DNA of 64,000 bases from Eudoraea chungangensis. Its GTDB lineage: Bacteria; Bacteroidota; Bacteroidia; Flavobacteriales; Flavobacteriaceae. Positions 27,956 through 37,154 of the stretch are shown here, one piece after another. The stretch spans positions 310,001 through 374,000 of the forward strand of contig NZ_JARDUB010000002.1 of NCBI RefSeq assembly GCF_029360665.1. Reading direction: 5' to 3'. The notes under the pieces are model-generated. The model ran no database searches and had not been told where the DNA came from. It saw only the letters and a program-made list of their open reading frames with translations. Numbering within the stretch: position 1 is the stretch's first letter; the number at the start of each line of letters is the position of its first letter. Both the position numbers and the translations under genes were made by a program.

Positions 27956-28897
27956 CTATAAGTTATCCAAAGGAATTACAGTAAGAAATTCTATATCCCA
28001 TCCGGCTTTTTTCGCCCCAGCCTGATAGGTGCTCTCCAGAAAATCTAAAAGGATGCTTCTCGGGCTAGGGGAAGTAAGAAGGTCTTTGTATTTGAGAATG
28101 GCCATCGGACTACCATTGGCATCCATCCAAAAAGCCTCTTTTGGTAAAATCGCCTCATTTTCAAGGCCTGGCGGAGACGGTGCGGTATAGGAATAAAAGG
28201 CTGGTTCGGGAAGGTTTTCATCTCCTATCCAGAAACCAAAACTTATAACTTCATGGGAGTAGGCATCTTTATCGGAAATTCTTGCATTAGAATCCATTGG
28301 GGGAGCCATTTTACCAGAAAATCTGGTTACAGCTAAATCCATATGGTGCCAGTAAAGGTGTACCGGACATGTTTTGCCGTAAAAACGCCCACTAAATTCT
28401 TTAAATACAGAATCGACCCATGACATCATTTGCCAAAATTGGTATATGGCATCCCAATGGTAATGGTGGTATTCTGTAATTTCTACGAAAGGTTTGTCAA
28501 TACCCATGTCCATAGGTTTCTCAACAAATTTTGGATGTAATTCCCACCGCTTTAAAACATCCAAAATATCTGCATAAAAAGTGCCAATGGCATAACCATT
28601 TTCTAAAGGGAGAGATTCTATTTCACCGTTGCTATGTATAAGTTGAATAGCTTTTTTATGAATGTTTAGGATTATTTCGAAAGAGCTAAACCCGTCTGTA
28701 AGAGGAATAGTTCCTGTAGTAAAACCAAGTGGACTTACATATTCCGTAATATACCACCAGTGGTTTTTTCGTGGGGTGGAAGCGAGTCTTATTTTACCAA
28801 TTATTTGAAAGATCAGATGAAGGGTGATTCTTGTTTCCTGCCAGTCGTTATACGGAAGATAAGGTAGTTTCATGTTTTCCATTTTTGCCTTCCTCAA
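27956..28897 (-). CDS. DUF5996 family protein
   Basis: A 313-residue cytoplasmic protein without signal peptide. It opens with LPYNDWQETRITLHLIFQIIGKIRL and contains HWWYITEYVSPLGFTTG, YHHYHWDAI, PVHLYWHHMDLAVTRFSG and SHEVISFGFW, which are the conserved, His/Trp-rich blocks of DUF5996. No activity is known for this family. The start could be at any of three ATGs within the first nine codons; the conserved part begins at the third. It is flanked by two DinB-fold genes on the same strand with gaps of 90 bases or more, so co-transcription is possible but not obvious. Confidence 0.8.
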   Translation of the reverse strand: MRKAKMENMKLPYLPYNDWQETRITLHLIFQIIGKIRLASTPRKNHWWYITEYVSPLGFTTGTIPLTDGFSSFEIILNIHKKAIQLIHSNGEIESLPLENGYAIGTFYADILDVLKRWELHPKFVEKPMDMGIDKPFVEITEYHHYHWDAIYQFWQMMSWVDSVFKEFSGRFYGKTCPVHLYWHHMDLAVTRFSGKMAPPMDSNARISDKDAYSHEVISFGFWIGDENLPEPAFYSYTAPSPPGLENEAILPKEAFWMDANGSPMAILKYKDLLTSPSPRSILLDFLESTYQAGAKKAGWDIEFLTVIPLDNL

Positions 28898-28987
28898 GAT
28901 AGTTCAAAATATTGGAATTATAGAAACTCTGGAAGTAGGAACTACATCTGCCCAAGACTTAGGAGTTAGATACTTCTGAAAGCCCTA

Positions 28988-29458
28988 CTATGTGTCAGAC
29001 AGCATTTTCTTAAGTAAGACTATTTGACCTAAATGATAATAGCTGTGCTCTATCATTCCCTCCAGATTTCTGCGATAAGAACCATATTTTTCTTCAACAA
29101 ATTTTTCTTCTAAACGGCTGTCTGGAAGTAGTGCCAGGTAATCAGAAAATTTCTCGGCATTTTTAAAGAGTTCATTTCTAAGACTATGCCATTGTTCCGC
29201 GCAGGTGATAGGAGGGAGGTCAAAACTATATTTATCTCGGATTTCAAGTCCACCCCCATCAAATACATTAAGAACTCCTTTTATGTAATAATTGATGTGA
29301 AAAGTAAGAAGGGCAATTGAATTTAGCGAACCTATTTTTTTATTTGCCTGCTCCCAACTTAGCCCGGATAATTGATCTTTATAGTTCGTATTGGCTATCC
29401 ATTTACCTTCTAATATAACATCCCTAAAGCGTTGTGAAAGTTGTTTTGAATTCTCCAT
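28988..29458 (-). CDS. DinB-family protein
   Basis: A 156-residue four-helix protein. The candidate metal ligands are in LTFHINYYIKGV and EHSYYHLGQIVLLKK, the latter closely matching HYSYHIGQIVYLAK of the DUF1572 gene at 26.5 kb. Apart from these motifs the two proteins are divergent, so they are not a recent duplication. The DinB fold is used by several thiol-transferases and metal-dependent hydrolases; the reaction here is unknown. It lies directly upstream of the DUF5996 gene. Confidence 0.78.
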   Translation of the reverse strand: MENSKQLSQRFRDVILEGKWIANTNYKDQLSGLSWEQANKKIGSLNSIALLTFHINYYIKGVLNVFDGGGLEIRDKYSFDLPPITCAEQWHSLRNELFKNAEKFSDYLALLPDSRLEEKFVEEKYGSYRRNLEGMIEHSYYHLGQIVLLKKMLSDT

Positions 29459-29805
29459 GGTAATTGCTCATTAAGTTTTAAGTAGTAGACTCTTTTAAAT
29501 TGGATATACTAGGGTTGAAGAAGCACTTCAAGCTAAGATACTAAAAAGATAATTTTGGGAATCACTTTCCTTGGGGTTACCATATTGTAGTGCCTAGGTT
29601 AGGTGGATGTTATCCATATTAAATAACTATTACTTCTCTTATTTCGCACCCATTTTACATGTACAAAGGCATAATTTTGAAGTGAAATTAAATATAGCAC
29701 CAAGAGGTAGAATAACAACAATCCCTAATAATCGGCTCTCATCAGGAGTCTTTACAAAGTACAATTAATCAATAAATATTCATCAATCATTAAACAAACA
29801 ACATC
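29459..29805. other. Gene-free 347-base interval
   Basis: No convincing coding frame is present. A small hairpin pairs TTGAAG (29515-29520) with CTTCAA (29526-29531). A TAATTTTG box at 29672-29679 fits the Bacteroidota -7 consensus TAnnTTTG for the plus-strand gene at 29806, but I see no -33 partner at the usual distance and it would leave a 5' leader of about 120 bases. Nothing else is recognisable. Confidence 0.6.
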
Positions 29806-30141
29806 ATGAGAAAAGTAAGCTTAACCTTAGTTATCGCCGCTATGCTGGGTGCTCGCAGTTTATTTGCCCTAGAATCCCGTAGCACGGACCCCAAAACCGA
29901 TCTTTCTACACAGATAGGGAAGTTATTAGAGAAAAATACTTTTGTAATTAAGGAGGCCGACTTAACCGCAGAAGTGCTATTTACTCTAAACAGGGACCAT
30001 GAATTGGTAGTGATATCCGTCAAAACAGAGGATACAGTCTTGGATTCCTTTGTCAAAGGGCGCTTAAATTACCAAAAAGTGCAGGTTTCCACTTTTAAAG
30101 AAGGAAAAATGTTTAAGGTACCAGTGCGTGTAAAAGGATAA
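29806..30141 (+). CDS. Small exported protein, hypothetical
   Basis: A 111-residue protein with a signal peptide (MRKVSLTLVIAAMLGARSLFA). The mature part has IGKLLEKNTFVIKEADLTAEVLFTLN followed by two strand-like pieces and KMFKVPVRVKG at the end, a layout that resembles the small TonB C-terminal-like domain (helix, then VxFTLNxDxELVVxSV...). Such short secreted proteins are common in Flavobacteriaceae and unnamed. It is a single gene with a long 5' leader and a strong terminator. The TonB-like resemblance is only by pattern. Confidence 0.65.
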   Translation: MRKVSLTLVIAAMLGARSLFALESRSTDPKTDLSTQIGKLLEKNTFVIKEADLTAEVLFTLNRDHELVVISVKTEDTVLDSFVKGRLNYQKVQVSTFKEGKMFKVPVRVKG

Positions 30142-30162
30142 TAAAATTAGGCAGAAAGATAA

Positions 30163-30190
30163 AAATCCTGAAGTAATTCAGGATTTTTTT
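30163..30190 (+). terminator. Rho-independent terminator of the small exported protein gene
   Basis: A 10-bp perfect stem (30163-30172 with 30177-30186, core ATCCTGAA/TTCAGGAT), tetraloop GTAA, then T-run to 30190. It is 21 bases past the stop. The A-run on the other side also allows it to stop the convergent esterase gene. Confidence 0.9.
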
Positions 30191-30271
30191 ATGTACTTAT
30201 AAACCAATATAATAAAATCTAATGGTAAAAAACAGTCATGTTCAAAAGATACATCTAACAACAACAAGGAT

Positions 30272-31813
30272 TTATTTAACCGTATTGCCGGTTTTTAACT
30301 GCGTTACACGTTTCTGAATCTTTTCTAGAACTACCTTATGCGAATACTGCGAACAATGACCTTCCATAGGGGAAAAAACAATTTCAGCATCAGACTGAGG
30401 GTTTTGTGTTTCTTCCAAAAAATCTGCAAACGCACGTGTTGCAGGATTTAAATAAAAGTGATCCATGTCACCCATCCAGATATAAATCTTCCCTTGTATT
30501 TTTGGGCCTAATTCTTCCCAGTTCTCCTTGGCGTGAATTTTGAAATCGTATTTTTTCCAATGTTTTGCGACTACAGAATCAATAACTCCGGTTGTTGGGT
30601 CTATTAGTGGCTGAGGTAGGCCATTGCTTCCTTTTGGACTATATAGGGCGGTATGCGCACTAAATTGGCCACCTGAATTCAGATAGGTATTGGAAGATCC
30701 CAGCACGTTTTCGTACTGAATAAACTCTTGGAGGCTTAACATTGGTTCTCCCATTGTAGATCGCATAACCGGCCTCTTATACCCATATTCGTTTACATAA
30801 GCATTTTCGTCTTTGTAAATATTTATCAATTGATAGTTTTCAAATTCTACCGCATCCGGGCTATATGAATATACTCCGTTAAAAGTGTCTGGATAGTATA
30901 GTTGCAGCCCAAGGGAAACCCAACCTCCTGTAGAACAACCATCCACAAAGCGCATTGTAGCATCGTTTGTACCTCTGTACTTAGACTCAATAAAGGGAAT
31001 AAACTCTGTAATGAGAGCCTCCCCATAAGGACCGCTATTTTCAGAATCCATTTGATAGGAGTCTCCGAATGGGCCTTCACCATCCAGGAATACCGTAATT
31101 ATTTGCGGTGCTTCGGACGAATTCCACCATTTCATAAAATTTTCACTGCCAAGCATATAGTTTATTCTGGTGTATCTGCCGCCATAGCCTGCAACATTGT
31201 ATCGGATAGGATATTCCTTCTTACTGTCATAGTTATGTGGCAGTAAAACAGAGGCTTTTAAATGAATAGGTTTTTTCCACCAAGCCGAGAGAACTTCACT
31301 TTTCATATCCACTTCCTTAGCCAAGTTGTGTTCTATGATATTCCTTTGCCCAATAGAATTACTTAGGGTTAAATCTATTTCCATGGCTTGTTCCATGATA
31401 ATCTTTTGCGTTTCACTATATAGATTTCCAGGAGCGTCTATTCTAGATTCGTCAAAATCCTGATCCCATAAGATTTGCACATAATATTCTCCGGCAGGGA
31501 CTTCATCTAAAGTCCAATCTACAGTACTGATCCAATCTTTAGCATGTTTTACATCTAGCGTTTTTTTAGGATTAAAGGCGCTGATATTTTTCGCAAAAAT
31601 ATAGGTCTTATTGGTTGGACTTGGCCAGGTTTGTGTACGAGGTTCGTCATTTGGGTTTGTAGAAAGGAAAAGATAGAATCTACCGTTTTCCTTAAAATTC
31701 TCTTTTAAAGCATCGTTTACATTAACTTTTACGGAAAATGGGAAAGATGCTGTTTGAGAATTAATATGGGTTACCGTTAGGAATAATGCAATTGCAAATA
31801 AGTTGTATTTCAT
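30272..31813 (-). CDS. Exported esterase-D-like alpha/beta hydrolase
   Basis: A 513-residue protein with a signal peptide (cleavage near HINSQ, residue 20). Residues about 25-155 form an N-terminal beta domain, and residues about 180-500 a putative-esterase domain with the nucleophile elbow GCSTGG (Ser294) and a late histidine in PMEGHCSQYS; YRYNVAGYGG-like text near residue 205 supplies the oxyanion region. Members act on acyl esters, including acetylated or feruloylated glycans and trehalose esters. It is a single gene between two plus-strand genes. The enzyme class is clear; the substrate is not. Confidence 0.8.
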   Translation of the reverse strand: MKYNLFAIALFLTVTHINSQTASFPFSVKVNVNDALKENFKENGRFYLFLSTNPNDEPRTQTWPSPTNKTYIFAKNISAFNPKKTLDVKHAKDWISTVDWTLDEVPAGEYYVQILWDQDFDESRIDAPGNLYSETQKIIMEQAMEIDLTLSNSIGQRNIIEHNLAKEVDMKSEVLSAWWKKPIHLKASVLLPHNYDSKKEYPIRYNVAGYGGRYTRINYMLGSENFMKWWNSSEAPQIITVFLDGEGPFGDSYQMDSENSGPYGEALITEFIPFIESKYRGTNDATMRFVDGCSTGGWVSLGLQLYYPDTFNGVYSYSPDAVEFENYQLINIYKDENAYVNEYGYKRPVMRSTMGEPMLSLQEFIQYENVLGSSNTYLNSGGQFSAHTALYSPKGSNGLPQPLIDPTTGVIDSVVAKHWKKYDFKIHAKENWEELGPKIQGKIYIWMGDMDHFYLNPATRAFADFLEETQNPQSDAEIVFSPMEGHCSQYSHKVVLEKIQKRVTQLKTGNTVK

Positions 31814-32042
31814 TAGTGGTGCGTTTAAAAGCTTAGGAACGGTTAAAATACTAATAATAATTTCAATGGTTCAAAGTAGCTGCGGATTGGATGCCGGCGA
31901 CTCGATTTATACAGTTTTGTACTAAAACGTAAAGCCGTTTAAGACCAATAGGGAGATTGTCAAAACAAATGCCGTGTCTTCGAGAAAAATTTTATGGAGT
32001 ATTTATTTATTTTTGAAGCCAAAATAGCTGCCACTAAAATTT

Positions 32043-32879
32043 ATGAACAATAAAGAATCAATCAAGAAAATTGTAATAGGAAAGGGGTCTTTTATTGAGC
32101 GCAGTTCTGTATGGCGGTTGTTGAAAAAATTAATTCTATTTACGATATTCTCATTAGTTGTTAATCATTTAGCTTCGCCAGAGAGTTTTCCAAATGGTAA
32201 ATCCTATAGATTTCCCATGGAAGGTTTTTTGTCTACCATAGTTTTATGTATCCTTATAGGAATCATAGCAGAATTTAATTTTAGATACTACCGAAAAAAG
32301 TATTTCTCTAAAAAGGTAGAAGTCGCCTCTATCTCCTGGTATATGATCTCGACTCTAGCTTATATAACCCTAATATATGTTCCACTAGGAATTGTATTAA
32401 ATAAAATTGCAGGAGGGGAAACACAGTTTTATTATTTGTTGACAGGATTAATAATTACTTTATTACTAAGTTTAGTTCTAATTAGTTTGGCCTATGCCCA
32501 GGATATATACATTTTATATAGGTTGTCCTTAAAAGATGCTGAAATTAGAATTGAAACCGCAGCGAAAACTACAAAACTTACCTATGAAAACATAGCTTGT
32601 TTTTATAGCGAAAACAAGGTGGTATATACGGTTCAAAATGATGGCACCTCCATTACAACCAATTTTACATTAAACGAGCTAGAGGAAAAAATAAACGATC
32701 AATTATTTTTTAGAGCCAACCGACAATTTATAATTCATAAAGATGCCGTTGACCAAGTTGAAAAGATTGAAAATGGCAAACTACGTATTCGCTTAAAAGT
32801 GGATATTGAAAATGATGCAATAGCTAAAATCAAGATAAGTCGTTATAAGCGAAAAGCGTTTATGAATTGGTTTCAATAA
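32043..32879 (+). CDS. LytTR-domain membrane-bound transcriptional regulator
   Basis: A 278-residue protein with four predicted transmembrane helices (about 27-45, 62-80, 97-120, 128-150) and a C-terminal LytTR DNA-binding domain (about 175-278), recognised by KLTYENIACFYSENKVVYTV, the FFRANRQFIIHKDAV core and RLKVDIENDA. No histidine-kinase or receiver domain is present, so it is a one-component membrane sensor-regulator, a type common in Bacteroidota. It precedes the CPBP protease gene by 125 bases and might control it. The signal sensed is unknown. Confidence 0.85.
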   Translation: MNNKESIKKIVIGKGSFIERSSVWRLLKKLILFTIFSLVVNHLASPESFPNGKSYRFPMEGFLSTIVLCILIGIIAEFNFRYYRKKYFSKKVEVASISWYMISTLAYITLIYVPLGIVLNKIAGGETQFYYLLTGLIITLLLSLVLISLAYAQDIYILYRLSLKDAEIRIETAAKTTKLTYENIACFYSENKVVYTVQNDGTSITTNFTLNELEEKINDQLFFRANRQFIIHKDAVDQVEKIENGKLRIRLKVDIENDAIAKIKISRYKRKAFMNWFQ

Positions 32880-33004
32880 GGGAGAATTCTAACGATCTAC
32901 TATTCAGTTATAAATTTAGTACCATTCAGTAAAAACATCATTATTTAAAGGGTTTTTCAGGGATCTTAGTCCTTATTTAGTTTTGAATTTAAAACCAAAA
33001 AATA

Positions 33005-33667
33005 ATGAATAACCTCAGTTTAAAACAAAACGCACTTCCGTTAATTACCCTAGTAATTATTTGTTTCATGTACTTTGGTCCGGTCACCAGAACCATTTTT
33101 GAAAATATTATTATCTCGATAATAATAATAATTGCTAATTATATAGAATACAAAGGAAAGCCCTTTTCCGCACTTGGGTTTTATCGAAATAGGTTTACTG
33201 TAAAAAACATATTTGTCTTTGCTCCTTTGGTTGCATTTGGCCTGTTTGTTTTTTACGTCTTTGTCATAGTTCCCGGAATCGAGATGCTTACCGGCGTTCC
33301 AATTGATTATTCCAGTATGGGTCAATTAAAGGGGAATCTTCTAACTACAATTAGCTGGGTATTAATAGTGTGGATTACCGCTGCCTTCGGCGAAGAAATT
33401 ATTTTTCGGGGATATTTTATGCGACAGTTTGTAAAATTCTTTGGAGAAAGCAAAATTAGTCTTCTGATTAATATTTTAATCTTTTCCAGTTTTTTTGGCT
33501 ATATGCATATGCAACAGGGAATTACCGGACAAATTGTTGCTGGGTCTACCGGAGCATTATTATCCCTTATATTCTATCTGCGTAAATATGACTTATGGTT
33601 TAATGTTATGGTACATGGTTTTTTTAATACCCTGGGTCTACTCAGTTTCTACTATGGTTTGGCGTAA
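33005..33667 (+). CDS. CPBP-family intramembrane metalloprotease
   Basis: A 220-residue polytopic protein with about six hydrophobic helices. The CPBP (ABI, CAAX protease and bacteriocin-processing) motifs are FGEEIIFRGYF (EExxxR), a His in FGYMHMQQG and HGFFN near the C-terminus. These form the metal site of glutamic/metallo intramembrane proteases of the Rce1 type. Prokaryotic members are linked to membrane-protein processing or bacteriocin self-immunity. It follows the LytTR gene and has no further partner. Family call strong; substrate unknown. Confidence 0.88.
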   Translation: MNNLSLKQNALPLITLVIICFMYFGPVTRTIFENIIISIIIIIANYIEYKGKPFSALGFYRNRFTVKNIFVFAPLVAFGLFVFYVFVIVPGIEMLTGVPIDYSSMGQLKGNLLTTISWVLIVWITAAFGEEIIFRGYFMRQFVKFFGESKISLLINILIFSSFFGYMHMQQGITGQIVAGSTGALLSLIFYLRKYDLWFNVMVHGFFNTLGLLSFYYGLA

Positions 33668-33806
33668 TAAAACCAGAACCAAGCTATTGAGTAATGGTAT
33701 TTGTGATTTTAACTTTTATCTAGTTTTAGGAAAAAGATAGTGATGTTACTGTAGTGTTACTATTAACAATTTAAAACCCTAAAAATCATATGATTAAAAG
33801 GTTTTT

Positions 33807-33828
33807 TAAGTACTCGAGGCGGGAATTG
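33807..33828 (-). repeat. Copy of the tRNA-Leu 3' end (direct repeat 1)
   Basis: Twenty-one of 22 bases match positions 33984-34005, which contain the end of the tRNA-Leu acceptor stem, part of its T-arm and 4 bases beyond it. The first 18 bases are identical. The repeat lies 177 bases from the real tRNA end and has the same orientation, as expected of an attachment-site duplicate or a tRNA-end-derived repeat element. Confidence 0.85.
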
Positions 33829-33856
33829 CTCATCGTAACGACTCGCGGGTCCCGCC
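33818..33856. repeat. Hairpin element replacing the tRNA T-arm
   Basis: GGCGGGA (33818-33824) pairs perfectly with TCCCGCC (33850-33856) over a 25-base loop that contains the small palindrome TCGT-A-ACGA (33833-33841) and a competing GCGGG/CCCGC pair. Read on the minus strand, the last arm is followed by the tRNA-Leu acceptor sequence CTCGAGTA, so the element mimics the T-arm plus acceptor end with an enlarged loop. Confidence 0.75.
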
Positions 33857-33950
33857 CGAACTTGTTGAAGATTAAAACTAAAGCCATAGGCTATAATTTT
33901 TGTTTTCTCATTTCTATACGCAAACAAGTTTTACAAATTATTCAAAAATA

Positions 33951-33978
33951 AAAAACCAGTGCATTTGCACTGGTTTTT
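33951..33978 (-). terminator. Terminator of the tRNA-Gly/tRNA-Leu transcript
   Basis: A 12-bp perfect stem (33951-33962 with 33967-33978, core ACCAGTGC/GCACTGGT), loop ATTT, with A/T runs on both sides. It lies 9 bases past the tRNA-Leu 3' end on the minus strand, a usual position for ending a tRNA transcript. Confidence 0.88.
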
Positions 33979-33983
33979 ATCTA

Positions 33984-34005
33984 TAAGTACTCGAGGCGGG
34001 ACTTG
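33984..34005 (-). repeat. tRNA-Leu 3' end (direct repeat 2)
   Basis: This is the resident copy of the 22-base repeat, covering the last 18 bases of tRNA-Leu and 4 flanking bases. Integrases often use exactly this part of tRNA-Leu genes as attachment site. Confidence 0.8.
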
Positions 34006-34072
34006 AACCCGCACGGCCATAATGGCCATTGGATTTTAAGTCCAACGTGTCTACCAATTCCACCACTCGAGC
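33988..34072 (-). tRNA. tRNA-Leu (anticodon TAA)
   Basis: On the minus strand the 85-base sequence folds as a class II tRNA: acceptor GCTCGAG/CTCGAGT (with a terminal G-U), the D-arm region TGGTGGAATTGGTAGACAC, anticodon arm GTTGG/CCAAT with loop CTTAAAA (anticodon TAA), a long variable arm GGCC-ATTA-TGGCC-like, and T-arm GCGGG-TTCAAGT-CCCGC. No CCA is encoded. It is second in a tRNA-Gly–tRNA-Leu pair. Confidence 0.95.
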
Positions 34073-34126
34073 CTGTGCTGTCTTTCCGACAGAACATGAA
34101 AAACATTAAATTTTAAATGTCTTCCG

Positions 34127-34199
34127 AGCGAAAAACGGGATTCGAACCCGCGACCTCCACCTTGGCAAGGTGGCGCTCTACCAGCTGAGCTATTTTCGC
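34127..34199 (-). tRNA. tRNA-Gly (anticodon GCC)
   Basis: On the minus strand a 73-base cloverleaf: acceptor GCGAAAA/TTTTCGC, D-arm AGCTCAGCTGGTAGAGC, anticodon arm CCACC/GGTGG with loop TTGCCAA (anticodon GCC), and T-arm CGGG-TTCGAAT-CCCG with a 5' neighbouring pair. No CCA is encoded. It lies 54 bases upstream of tRNA-Leu, and mutS is the next gene upstream on the same strand. Confidence 0.96.
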
Positions 34200-34366
34200 A
34201 ATTCTCTTAAGAACGTCGCCTCTTCTCACAGACGAGGAGGCAAATTTAATACAATTATATAAAACGCAAAGAACTTTCTATTAAAAATACCATGTTATAA
34301 TTACAAGACCAATATTGGGATCATTTAATTAGATACTGCTTAGTTTGAACCATTCAAAGAGCGTAG

Positions 34367-36985
34367 TTAAGAAGTGGCTTTTTTACTTTTAGAGAGCATC
34401 CTTTTTATCTCGTTCAATTTCATTAATGCCTCTACTGGTGTGAGTGTATTTATATCTAAGTATTGTATTTCTTCTTTTATTTGTTCTAACAAAGGGTCGT
34501 CTAAGTTAAAGAAACTAAGTTGTAAATCGTTGGGGATGGTCTGTAGCTTTTCCGTAAGTTCTTCACTGGAGTGGGATTTCTCTAACTTTTTCAGGATTTT
34601 TTCAGCTTTTTTAATAACCTGTCCCGGCATACCCGCCATTTTGGCTACATGAATACCAAAACTGTGTTCACTTCCACCAGGCACTAGTTTTCGCAGGAAT
34701 AACACATTGTCTTTTACCTCTTTTATGGATACATTAAAATTCTTTATCCTGTCAAAGGTATTTGCCATTTCATTTAGTTCATGATAATGTGTGGCGAATA
34801 GTGTTTTGGCTTTTGCCGGATGCTCGTGCAGGTATTCTGAAATAGCCCAAGCAATTGAAATACCGTCATAGGTGCTTGTACCCCTCCCAATTTCGTCTAA
34901 TAAAACCAAGCTTCTCTCGGATAGATTATTAAGAATCGAGGCCGTCTCATTCATTTCTACCATAAAAGTGGATTCTCCCATGGAAATATTGTCACTAGCG
35001 CCTACACGGGTAAATATTTTATCTACCAAACCAATTCTGGCCTCCTCCGCCGGAACGAAACTACCCATTTGTGCCAGAATGACGATTAGAGCAGTCTGTC
35101 TTAAAATGGCCGACTTACCACTCATATTTGGGCCAGTAATCATTATAATTTGTTGGTTTTCCCGATTTAACAAAAGGTCATTTGCAATATAGGCCTCTCC
35201 TAAAGGCAGGTTCTTTTCTATCACCGGATGCCTTCCATTTTTTATAAAAAGTTCTGTACTATCACTTAAGACGGGCTGAACATAATTGTTCTCTTTTGCC
35301 AATTGGGCAAAACCACATAAACAGTCTAATTCTGCCGCTATACGGGCATTTTCTTGTACTGGTTCTATATACTCTTGTAACCAAACCACGAGCTGTGAAA
35401 AAAGTTGCTGCTCTAAATGCAGAATTCTTTCTTCAGCACCTAAAATCTTAGTTTCATATTCTTTTAGCTCTTCCGTAATATAGCGTTCGGCATTTACTAA
35501 AGTCTGTTTTCTAATCCATTCTGCTGGTACTTTGTCTTTATGGGCATTTCTCACTTCAATATAATAACCAAAAACATTATTGGAAGAAATCTTAAGAGAG
35601 GTAATTCCGGTACGCTCTGTTTCTCTATCTAGCATTTTAGCCAAATGATCTTTTCCGTTGTGTGCCAAAGTTTTTAGCTCGTCTAGTTCTTCGGAATAGC
35701 CAGCAGCAATAACGTTGCCTTTTAAAATGTTTGCCGGAGCTTCTTCCTGCAACATTTCTTTTATTCTATTTCGTAATTCCTCACAGGGATTAATCTTATT
35801 CCCTAACTCCTCCAAAACTTTAAAATTACTACCCAATAAGATCTGTCTTATGGGCACCATTACTTCTAAAGAGTTTTTTAAGTGTATAGTTTCTCTAGGA
35901 CAAACTTTGCCAGTAGCTACTTTGGAAATAAGCCTTTCAATATCCGACATTTGTCTGATGGCGTTTTGCAATTTGGACAAGCTGGTCTCAGAATCAAAAA
36001 GATGTGCAATTATTTTATGCCTGTTTCTTATTTTCTCCATGTTTTTTAAGGGGAGAGCAAGCCATCTTTTTAACTTTCGAGACCCCATAGGAGAAAGGGT
36101 TTTATCTATTACCTGCAAGAGAGATATAGAATTTTCATCCTGCTGGTATAGCTCTAGATTTCTACTGGTAAACCGATCCATCCAAATATATTCTTCTTCT
36201 GCTACCCTTTGTAAAGAACTGATATGTCCTAATTGGTTATGGCGTGTTTCCGATAAATAATGCAAAACTACTCCCGAGGCGATAATGCCGTGCTTTAAAT
36301 GGGTAATACCAAACCCTTTTAAAGATGAAGTCTTAAAGTGAGAGGTAAGTGTTTCGTTTGCATAGTCTTCCTGAAATACCCAGTCTTCCATAAAAAAATG
36401 GTGGAAGCGGTTACCAAATAACTCCAGAAATTCTTTTTTATGAACTCTGGAAACTAATAGCTCGTTAGGATTGAAATTCTGTAACAATTTGTCTATTTGT
36501 TCAAAATTCCCTTCGGAGGTCATAAATTCTCCAGTAGAAATATCCAGGAAGGACACCCCCATAAGACGATTTCCGAAATGTATGGCGGCTAGAAAGTTGT
36601 TGGCTTTGGCATGCAGTATGTCATCGTTTAAGGCAACACCGGGAGTTACCAATTCTGTAACCCCCCTTTTTACGATACTCTTCGTTAATTTGGGATCTTC
36701 TAACTGATCGCAAATCGCAACTCTTTGCCCTGCTTTTACAAGTTTTGGCAAGTAGGTTGGCAGGGAATGGTGGGGAAACCCTGCCAACTCTGTCTTATCT
36801 CCTCCGTTATTTCTATGAGTAAGAATAATCCCCAATATACCCGCCGCCTTCACAGCATCTTGCCCAAAGGTCTCATAAAAATCCCCCACTCTAAATAGCA
36901 GTAGCGCATCAGGGTACTTGGTTTTTATACTCTGGTATTGTCGCATTAAAGGCGTTACCTTCTTAACTTTTTTGGATGAAGACAA
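34367..36985 (-). CDS. mutS: DNA mismatch repair protein MutS
   Basis: An 872-residue MutS1 protein. The mismatch-reading motif [13 protein letters not shown] lies at about 29-41, and the C-terminal ATPase has Walker [10 protein letters not shown], Walker [13 protein letters not shown] and the ATHYHEL motif. The length is usual for MutS1. It recognises mismatches on newly made DNA and recruits MutL, which is not in this window. It is followed downstream, after about 170 bases, by tRNA-Gly and tRNA-Leu on the same strand, and divergent from the RNA methyltransferase gene. Confidence 0.97.
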   Translation of the reverse strand: MSSSKKVKKVTPLMRQYQSIKTKYPDALLLFRVGDFYETFGQDAVKAAGILGIILTHRNNGGDKTELAGFPHHSLPTYLPKLVKAGQRVAICDQLEDPKLTKSIVKRGVTELVTPGVALNDDILHAKANNFLAAIHFGNRLMGVSFLDISTGEFMTSEGNFEQIDKLLQNFNPNELLVSRVHKKEFLELFGNRFHHFFMEDWVFQEDYANETLTSHFKTSSLKGFGITHLKHGIIASGVVLHYLSETRHNQLGHISSLQRVAEEEYIWMDRFTSRNLELYQQDENSISLLQVIDKTLSPMGSRKLKRWLALPLKNMEKIRNRHKIIAHLFDSETSLSKLQNAIRQMSDIERLISKVATGKVCPRETIHLKNSLEVMVPIRQILLGSNFKVLEELGNKINPCEELRNRIKEMLQEEAPANILKGNVIAAGYSEELDELKTLAHNGKDHLAKMLDRETERTGITSLKISSNNVFGYYIEVRNAHKDKVPAEWIRKQTLVNAERYITEELKEYETKILGAEERILHLEQQLFSQLVVWLQEYIEPVQENARIAAELDCLCGFAQLAKENNYVQPVLSDSTELFIKNGRHPVIEKNLPLGEAYIANDLLLNRENQQIIMITGPNMSGKSAILRQTALIVILAQMGSFVPAEEARIGLVDKIFTRVGASDNISMGESTFMVEMNETASILNNLSERSLVLLDEIGRGTSTYDGISIAWAISEYLHEHPAKAKTLFATHYHELNEMANTFDRIKNFNVSIKEVKDNVLFLRKLVPGGSEHSFGIHVAKMAGMPGQVIKKAEKILKKLEKSHSSEELTEKLQTIPNDLQLSFFNLDDPLLEQIKEEIQYLDINTLTPVEALMKLNEIKRMLSKSKKATS

Positions 36986-37154
36986 ACTGTTTATTTTTCT
37001 AGATTAGACCACTGAAATGTAGTAAAACGAAAATACTATTTTTCCTCTGGTTTCTTCCTAGTTGTTAATATTTTGGGATAACTTCGCCTTAGATATCTAG
37101 GGTGTTAACAAGCGGAAATTACCTTAGAACTGGTATTATACTTTAATTATCGTT

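Larger units (their letters stand above)
33668..33950. other. Non-coding interval with tRNA-Leu 3'-end copy and hairpin
   Basis: This stretch between the CPBP gene and the tRNA terminator has no convincing protein gene. It holds the copy of the tRNA-Leu 3' end (33807-33828), a hairpin built on it (33818-33856), a small hairpin AGCC-ATA-GGCT near 33882-33892 and an 8-bp inverted repeat AACTTGTT (33859-33866) / AACAAGTT (33923-33930). Taken together this is far more structured than the other gaps in the window. Confidence 0.7.

Noticed and set aside
29459-29805. Small RNA gene in the gap before 29806
   Set aside because: Only one 6-bp hairpin and no terminator before the ATG; nothing resembling 6S, tmRNA or SRP RNA.
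35715-36260. 181-codon open frame opposite mutS
   Set aside because: It is fully antisense to the conserved mutS frame, has no domain or signal, and reflects codon bias of the real gene.
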